Origin: Gigantopelta aegis
Taxonomy: Eukaryota > Mollusca > Gastropoda > Neomphalida > Peltospiridae
DNA length: 64,000 nucleotides
Assembly: GCF_016097555.1 (NCBI RefSeq)
Contig: NC_054704.1
Location: 75,662,118 to 75,726,117, forward strand
Direction of reading: 5' to 3'
Positions 53,401 through 62,900 of this stretch are shown one piece after another; position 1 is the stretch's first letter; each line of letters begins with the position of its first letter. The position numbers and the translations under genes were made by a program. Under the pieces are notes generated by a model that worked only from the letters and a program-made list of their open reading frames with translations, ran no database searches and had not been told where the DNA came from.

Positions 53401-56400
53401 TTGACTACAAGGAGCGCGCTCAGCACTGGAAGTGGATCGGGGAGGGTCGTGATAACAACATGGAGCTGGCGCGACTCAGTCAGCACTGGCTGCAGCACAA
53501 AGACGACGGCATGGTCGACCGCGACACCGCTCAGGCTTCACCACTTCCACTCAAGTCGTACGTTGTCTCGCAGTCACATTTCTTTCATCAGCAGTTGATT
53601 GTTGAGGGCGAGTCTGTATATCGAGGGCTAAGAATCAAAACTGAGTCTGTTTGTTATGCCACTATTTCACCTTTTGTTTTTAAATGTAGTTAATTTTGGA
53701 TCACATACGTGTAATATGGTGGATGGAAAGATATATAATTTTAATAAATAAATAAAATTTTGGATTTTTTAGAAAAACTCATTAATCTGAAAATAATTAC
53801 TGGAAATAGTCAGTTATGGTTGTCAGACCATGAAGAATCTACAGTCCAAAAGAGAATGTTTTTGAAATATGATTATCATCCCTGATATTTGCTAAATTTA
53901 TAATAAGATTTAATTGCTGCATCATTTTGATTCAGATTACTGAATGACATATTTATTACTTTGTTTGATTCAATCTTTTAGTGTTAGTCTGAAAAAATGT
54001 CAAGGTAAAAATTATTATGATTCATCGGTTATTTTACAAATTATTGCATTAAAAATGCCCACTAATAATGATTACGTAAAGAAAAGAAAAAATCCAACAC
54101 AAATGATAGTTACAGTTGTCTACTAGTCATATAGTATTAAAGTCAATAATAGAGTATACTACATTAGTTATTTAGTTTTTTTTTTACATAGAATTGAGAG
54201 AAAAACTTGTAATGTTTTTTGTTGTAATATCTTTTTCAGAAAAACAGCCTTTGTTGTACGACCAACGAGTCATGAAGAAAAAGTCACTTTTCAGGAACAG
54301 GTCTGTAATTTAAACACACATGTTGATTCGTTCAAAACAGTTTTCATCCAGTCTTCCTGCTTTTTTCTTTTGTTTCTCAATTTATGTAGACATTAATAAT
54401 GCCCCATTGACTGAAAATCATAACACAATGGAAAGACTCTGTGTTAACAATTCGCTTGCTACTGTAAAGAGAAAACAAATCTTCCCAAAGCCTGGTGAGT
54501 GGCAAAATTATTAAAATATTTTAGATGGATTTCATTGAATTTATTTATAATTGACAATGTGGAGATTTTGATTTAAATCTTGATTAAAATAAGGGCTTCG
54601 ACACGGTAGCAAATCCTTCTGGCAGTATGCAGAGTTTAAATAACCAATGATCATCTTTAGCTTAATGTAAATTTTGATTAACTATAAATTAGTATCTTAT
54701 TTGTTTAAGTAATGTTATCTTGTGTTTATATTTTAGAAGAAAAGATTTGACAGTATTTTATTGTGTTTGTATTTTAGGAGAAGAAAAGATTTGACAGTCC
54801 CCACAAAGCGTTTATCTATAGACTGCACGGCTACGAGTCTGTGGTGGGGCCTGTTAAAGGAGTGTACAGCAAGGACAATGCTATGACTAAAGCAAGGGAA
54901 CACACACTGCTGGTGTCTGAACGACCTCCGTTTGTCACGATACTCACTCTAGGTATGCCGCTTACAGTTTCAGCTAAATACTCTTGGTAGTTGGAGAATA
55001 GAGTGGAGAAATTTGGTAAAATACCAGACATACAAAATGCGCCCCTGACATCTAGAATTTGGAGTGTTTTGTTTTACAACACTGGCATAGGAAGTGAGGG
55101 TGGGGCATGTGCCCTCCACGTTTCAGATAGTTTGCTTTATAATAGTGTAAAAGTGTGTAAATATAAAAGTGTGCCCCTCCCCCCCCCCCACACACACACA
55201 CACATACTTTTTGGTACCTTCCACTGTACATTTTGGTACCTTCCACTGTACATTTTGGCTTCAAATATAATTTGTATGGTTTTTGGTAAACAGTACCGGG
55301 TAACATAAATTGATTTGATCACCAGGTTACAACATAAAAAAGACCACTAATGGCACATATTTTTGCAGGCATTGAATTAAAAAAGAATTATTAGTATTCA
55401 GCTGGAATTGTAAGAATGATGTAATCTGATATTTTGGGATTCTATGTCTTATGCTTCTGACCCAATATCTGGGATACGAGGAAGCATGGAATCCTAAATT
55501 CAATGCCTGTTATTGACAATGAAATAACATAGATCACAAATATTTGATTATTAACAACTCTCCTTTCTGTTGTCAGTGCGTGATGCTGCTGCCCGCTTGC
55601 CGAATGGCGAGGGGACTCGTGGAGATATCTGTGAACTGCTCAAAGATTCTCAGTTTCTGGCTCCCAATGTCACAGACACACAGGTTTGTAGATTATAAAT
55701 ATGTAAAAACATCTAATAGTTTGTAGGTACTAAAGAACTAGGTTATTTTAATAATGTATGCTGAACCATGGAATGTACATTGCAATAGGATAATTTGCTA
55801 AACATTTTTGTTTTGAGTATATGTAGGGAATAACTGGTTACTGTCTTAAGATATCAGCTTTATCCTGCGAAGGTTACAATGGCGAATGCAGTGAGGCTCT
55901 GCCGATCTGCATTCGACATGAGAAGGATAAAGCTGATATCTTATGACAATAACCAGTTATTTCTTTTATCCTGCAATCCTACAGGAATAGTTAGAAAATC
56001 ATTATTTATTCCATTTTTGTGTACGCAAATCGAGTATCGTCAACCTAGCAAGGCTTTTGTATGACGTCATACAAGATACATTACGTCATTCTTTGTAAGA
56101 CGCTAGCTACATTCTGTCACATTCAAAAAGTGTTTCTAAACTCCAATTCATAAACAAATATACTAGTTCTGTATTGTTATCGCAAAACTAAAATTATTTG
56201 CATTTACTGTACTAAAACAAATGATTTGAAGAGTATGTTTATTGAAAATCTAGTCTGATGTACTCGAGTCGAGTCGGGCTCATGTCACGTGACCTATATT
56301 TTTGGTCACTGACCAAAAATATAGAGATTTATCTAGTCATCATATCTTGACAATGAACACAGTGATTGGTAAATTAGTCAACCTGATGGCTTTGTAACTT

Positions 56401-59400
56401 GATTATAGAAGACAATTACTGTTTTGCTTTTGTTCAAATATTAAAAATCTACAAGCTCCAATAGGCTGTGATTGTTTGAACTAATGAACTGACATCCTTG
56501 TTTCTCAGATAAACACTGTGGTAAGTGGTGCCCTTGATCGGTTACATTCGGAGAAGGATCCCTGTGTGAAGTATGAGGTGAATCGCAAACTCTGGATTTA
56601 CCTACACAGGAGCAGAACAATCGAAGAATTCGGTGAGTACACATTATACTGAAAACAGGCACATATTGCTTATTACAAAGCAATAGTGAGGGTTTTGTTT
56701 CTTTGATGATTCCTACCTTTATCTTCATGACATAAAATGACTTGACTGTAATTTGATATAGTTACCAGGTAACATCTTTTGTGCAAGGGATGGGATGTAG
56801 CCCAGTGATAAAGCGCTCGCTTGATGCACGATCGGTTTGGGATTGATCCCCGTTGGTGGACTCATTGGGCTATTTACCGGCCTTGGTGGCGGCGTGGTAG
56901 GCCATCGGTCTACAGGCTGGTAGGTACTGGGCATGGCATGGGATTTTTAATCAAGATACCGACTCCAAACCCTGAGTGAGTGCTCCGCAAGGCTCAATGG
57001 GTAGGTGTAAACCACTTGCACCGACCAGTGATCCATAACTGGTTCAACAAAGGCCATGGTTTGTGCTATCCTGCCTGTGGGAAGCGCAAATAAAAGATCC
57101 CTTGCTGCTAATCGGAAGAGTAGTCCATGTAGTGGCGACAGCGGGTTTCCTCTCAAAATCTGTGTGGTCCTTAACCATATGTCTGACGCCATATAACCGT
57201 AAATAAAATGTGTTGAGTGCATCGTTATATAAAACATTTCTTTCATTGGGCTGTTTCTTGTTCGAGCCAGTGAACCACGACTGGTATATCAAAGGCTGTT
57301 ATATGTGCTATCCTGTGGGATGGTACATATAAAAGATCCCTTGCTACTAATGGAAAATTGACATTTAACTCAGTCATTTGAGTGCTCGCTTTAGGTGCTT
57401 GTGTCACAGGATCGAAGCACCTTGATGGATCCATTCAACTGATTGGGTTTTTCTCATTCCAACCAGTGCACCACAACTGGTCAGAGGCCGTGGTATATGT
57501 TTTCATGTCTGTGGGAAAGTGCATATAAAAGATCTTTTGCTATTAGGAAAAATGTAGTGGGTTTCCTCTGATGACTGAGTCGGAAATACCAAGTGTTTGA
57601 CATCCAATAGCCGATGATTAATTAATCAATGTGCTCTAGTGGTGTCGTTAAACAAAACAAACTTTGTAAAATTTTTCCTCTCTAAGACTATGTCAAAATT
57701 ACCAAATGTTTGACATCCAATAACTGATAATTAAACAAAAACAAAACAAACTTTTGTGCAGATTCCTTTCAGGGTGTATACTACCAAATCAAATCCCACA
57801 GACGACAATAGTAACATATGTGGCTAAAACTCCTACCTGCAGTGTATCAATCAACATAAACACCACAGATATAATACTACCACCCCTCACACTTAAAGTA
57901 AATCAGAAAAAATTGGAGGTCAAGCTGCTTGTTTCTGAAATAACGAGTAGCGTCTATGACTACCCTAGTTCCGCACAAAATTTGAGTACTTTTTTTTTTT
58001 ACAGGTACCCCATACATGTTTCAAGCACAAGGCTACTTGACACATTGGTACTAGATGAAATAAAATTACATATTTTTTTTACCCAGATGAAACTATTATT
58101 TTTTACATCCAACACACTCACATTTATAACCAATCACAGGACTTCTGGTGTTCACTTCTCTATCAAAAGTTGGGTGCACCTCGAACTTGACCCAGCCGGA
58201 AGTTATTTGGTTTAGTACCACCTTCAAAAGTTGGGGTATGTGCTTTCCTGTTTCTAGCAGTGTATGTCATGATGCAGGTTTTTTTCACTAAAAGAAATAG
58301 TTCAGTGATCATAAGTACCCTGTTTCTGATGTGTAATAGCTGTTGATTTAACACTGAAGTTACTTTCCAACCCAGTGATTACATCCTTGTACAGACTTAA
58401 TAATGGCTGACATATGAAATCAAAACCCCTTTGTGATATAATTTGATTTGTTTGTTTTTGTAATAACTGTTGAAAAGTGTGTTCACCTCATCAATGATGC
58501 TAATGTTTTCTCGTGTAATTTTTTTCAGAACGCATTCATCAAGCACAGGGTGCAGCTGTGAAAGCCAAGAAGTCGTTACAGAAACCGAAAACCCCAAAGA
58601 TATCTCATGTAATTATTCATGTTTGCACAAATTATCTTCTAGTGGTCTAACATATTCATAAAATGAATTGCTGTTCAACATAAAATTGTAATACAATTTT
58701 AGTCTTCCTAATAACAAATCTTTGACTAATATTTTAATGTTCATAAAATGTTAAATTTTATGATACATTTTTAGATGGATTGTGATAACCTTTTTTGCTT
58801 AACATGGTAACTACTAGTAACACTTTGGAAATAAATGAGGTTAACTACAGATAATTCTTCTTGAGTTTGACTAAATCGCTAAACACATGCATGAGTAGAA
58901 AACTGACATTTTTAAAACATAAAAAATAAGTTTGTAAATGACTTCTAATCTATGTGTATTTGCTAATTTTGTATCCTTTTTTTCTTGCTGAAGATGAGAT
59001 ACAGTTCATATTTTCTCGATGGCTGCATGTTACATTTATTTACTTTTACTCACATATTTTTACAAAGTTTATAAATATGTTTTTTTAATTTTAATGAGAG
59101 TTTAAAGCAGTTCATTTTAGTTTCACATTGCAGGAAAAATTGATACACTCAGACTTACACGTTTGTAGCCAGATGTTTAGTATTTATGGCCATTATTCCC
59201 TGATTACAGTTTTTTTTTAAACAAACATACTATTCATATCCCAATATAGGTTTTAAGCTAAATGCAAAATTTGGCCAGACAATCTGTAGTGAAATTCAAG
59301 TAACATTTAGCTAAACAGAATTTTTTATTTTAATAGCTATCGACATATAAACAAAACACAGTCTTCGAATTGCCTTTTTGACAAATTGGTAATGACATAT

Positions 59401-59862
59401 ATTCAACATATGTAACATTATATCGCATGTGGCAATTTGGTGAACCCTGCCAATATTTCATGATTTTCATTATGGTAAAATTGGTGAAATTTATTATGAA
59501 ATTAGTGGTAACAATCAGCAATCAGTTCCTCAAAATAAAAGTAATGCTTAAAAAATGTTGCTGAAAATACTTGCCAAAAATCAATTTTTCAACTAAAAAT
59601 TTCTCAGCCATAGTTTCTGTCAAAGCTGTTTCATACGCTATTATTGCCTTGTACAAACCAGCAGGAAATATGAATTAGTCAATGTTAAGCATTCAGTATA
59701 TGGTATTTCAACTTGTACGATGTTGAGCAGCATCTCGCCTGCAGTATCCTAAAGGTTAAAGACTATATGTCCTAGTTCACTAACATTTCGGTGGTAATTT
59801 TATAAGCTTCAGTTAATTAGCACCAAACCAGATTGAGTTTGTTTAATATTATTTTATTGTTC

Positions 59863-59915
<53 letters not shown>

Positions 59916-62900
59916 TTGTCTATGCATCTGTTTACTGTTTTTCACAAATACTCATTATATTTTGTATTTTTAAACAGAGTAAAGAAAGTTCGCAAGCTCT
60001 AAACAAGTCGGTGACAACGTCGTCAGTTCTCTCAAGTAATGAAAACATCATTGTTGATGACCTGACGGCCTCTGCTCTTGGTGCCACTCCCACCACCAAG
60101 AATCTGACGCATGCAGCCTTCTCTGCCTCTCTGCGGGCGCCGCAAATGAGTCCTGCAAAATCAACTACCTCCCCCAAGACTGTTGGTGCTGCCCTGGGCC
60201 TGACAGGCATATCTGCTGCCGGCAGCACGGGCGGCGACCCAGTCACCCACTCTGCCCTGAAAACCACGACCCAGCTGATAAAAAGCCAGACGACCTCCTC
60301 CCAGGCAGCTGGTCTGCCGAAATCGGTGTCCAGTACGATGGTGACAGCGTCCGGTTTACCCAGTGCAATTGTGACTTCACTAGCTCAGGGCAAGACGGAG
60401 ACGTTGATCACGCGCGCTCAGGCTCTCAACATGGGCCTGCTTGGGACGAAGAACGTCATCCGACACAGCAGTGCAATCTCGGCCGTGTTGGGCAATGCCA
60501 CGGGTCTTCACGGCATTGGGACTAAAGCCGAGGCTGTGTTACAGAAACACACTGTGCGCAGCGTCATGAACGCTGCTGGCAATGTGGTGACAAGCGTGTC
60601 CAGTCCCGGGTCGCCGTCCTTGACCTCCGTTCAGGCTCTGACGGCCCAGGCGGGACTGGTGACATCGCTGTCGTCACACCCAAGGACGAAGGAGAGCGAT
60701 TCCATCACGGTGGCGAGACTTATACAGCAAGTGTCGACGACGCCACACATGGTGGGCAACCTCCTCACCACACAGAACCAGCGCGTACAGATGGCCAACC
60801 CCAGGACCACCACCATCAAAATACAAGGTAACGTTTGTCCTGAAAATACATGGGATTATTCGCCCTCCCAACCCCATAACCACCACCATCAAAATACAAG
60901 GTAACGTTTGTCCTGAAAATACATGGGATTATTCACCCTCCCAACCCCATAACCACCACCATCAAAATACATGGTAACGTTTGTCCTGAAAATACATGGG
61001 ATTGTTCACCCTTACAACCCCATAACCACCACCATCAAAATACAAGGTAACGTTCACCCTCCCAACCTCAGGACCACCACCATCAACATACAAGGTAACG
61101 TTCACCCTCCCAACCTCAGGACCACCACCATCAAAATACAAGGTAACATTCACCATCAGAATACAAGGTAAGGTTCACCCTCCCAACTCGGGACCACCAC
61201 TATCAAAATACAAGGTAACGTTCACCCTCCCAACCTCAGGACCACCACCATCAAAATACAAGGTAACATTCACCATCAAAATACAAGGTAACATTCACCC
61301 TCCCAACCTCAGGACCACCACCATCAAAATACAAGGTAACATTCACCCTCCCAACCTCAGGACCACCACCATCAAAGTACAAGGTAACATTCACCATCAG
61401 AATACAAGGTAACATTCACCATCAGAATACAAGGTACGGTTCACCCTCCCAACCTCAGGACCACCACCATCAAAATACAAGGTACGGTTCACCCTCCCAA
61501 CCTCAGGACCACCACCATCAAAATACAAGGTAACATTCACCATCAGAATACAAGGTAACATTCACCATCAGAATACAAGGTAAGGTTCACCCTCCCAACT
61601 CAGGACCACCACCATCAAAATACAAGGTACGGTTCACCCTCCCAACCTCAGGACCACCACCATCAAAATACAAGGTAACATTCACCATCAGAATACAAGG
61701 TAAGGTTCACCCTCCCAACTCAGGACCACCACCATCAAAATACAAGGTACGGTTCACCCTCCCAAATCCAGGACCACCACCATCAAAATACAAGGTCATT
61801 TTCAAAAAGAAAAGAGCAGTTGTGTGGGAGAGGGTCTGATAAATGCCTGAAAGTTGTAATCCTAAAATAACCACCATCAAGATAAAAGTATTGTTAACTA
61901 GCTACACCCAAATTCAAGGTTATGTTTACCCTCTCAACTCTTAAAACCAAAATGCAAGGGATTGCTCACTTCTTAAGTCATTAACTTAAAATTCGAAATA
62001 AAGTCCACTCCCCTATCCTCAACTCAATTCCATAATGATTACCATCAAAAATACTACTTAGTGTTATTTTAGTCCTAATCATATAAAATTTATTTAACTA
62101 ATTCCTTCAATACCTTTTGTTGTACCAAGATTATTTTCTGAAAACTTTATGGTTAAGGTTTTTCTTAGGTATTATGATACCTTCTTTGACATTTATTTTT
62201 ACTGCATCAGTGCTTTGTTTGGTTGGGTTCTTAATAATTTTACTTCTGGCTCCAAGTAATTTCAGATTCTTAATTGAGTGTGTTTTTAATCATTTGTTTT
62301 GCTGGGATGTTTTGAGTTATTTGTGATTTTACTTATTATTGTCAGAATAAAGAAATGTTGCATGTGTTTACAGCTAGCAACACAGTTAATGCCGGACTAG
62401 TGGGGACCACGGGGATACCGCTGGAGGCTGTTCTCAACCAGAGGAAGATGGGCTCGACGGTGTCGGTGGGTCAGTCGTACCAGACCGTCCAGCAGCCCAA
62501 AGTGGTGTCCGCCACTCAGCACGGGGGAATCGTGGTCACTCAGCTCACACCAGGCAGCATCACACTCAGACCAGGTAATAGTCTCACCATAACATTGTTA
62601 CACTGAGTTATGGTAACAATATAACACTGAGACTGAACAACATTGTAACACCAAGACCAATGTAACACTGAGACCCAGTAACATTGTAACACTCAAACCA
62701 CTTGCACCTGTGTTAAAAGTTGTACACACTACAATAAGCAACACACAGTAGAACTAAAACCACAAAGTTGTACACACTACAGTGTAAGACAGTAACACAT
62801 AGGGCCAGTATTTTTTAATTTTTAGGTTTACACACAAGAACTTTTGTGCACAAAGGTAGGAGGAAGGAAAAAACCACCTGTTTGGGGTGTATCAGGGGAG

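Noticed and set aside
16573-57665. tRNA-like segments with A and B boxes
   Set aside because: All continue into the SINE core and do not complete a cloverleaf with a proper acceptor stem, so they are SINE heads rather than tRNA genes.
57754-58215. 153-codon plus-strand frame in an NFRKB intron
   Set aside because: No domain, T-run-derived Phe stretches, and surrounded by SINE pieces; listed only as an unrecognised insert.
59870-59977. N-terminal extension of the long exon 20 frame starting in the TG repeat
   Set aside because: The acceptor TAAACAG at 59977 and the phase from exon 19 place the exon start inside the frame.
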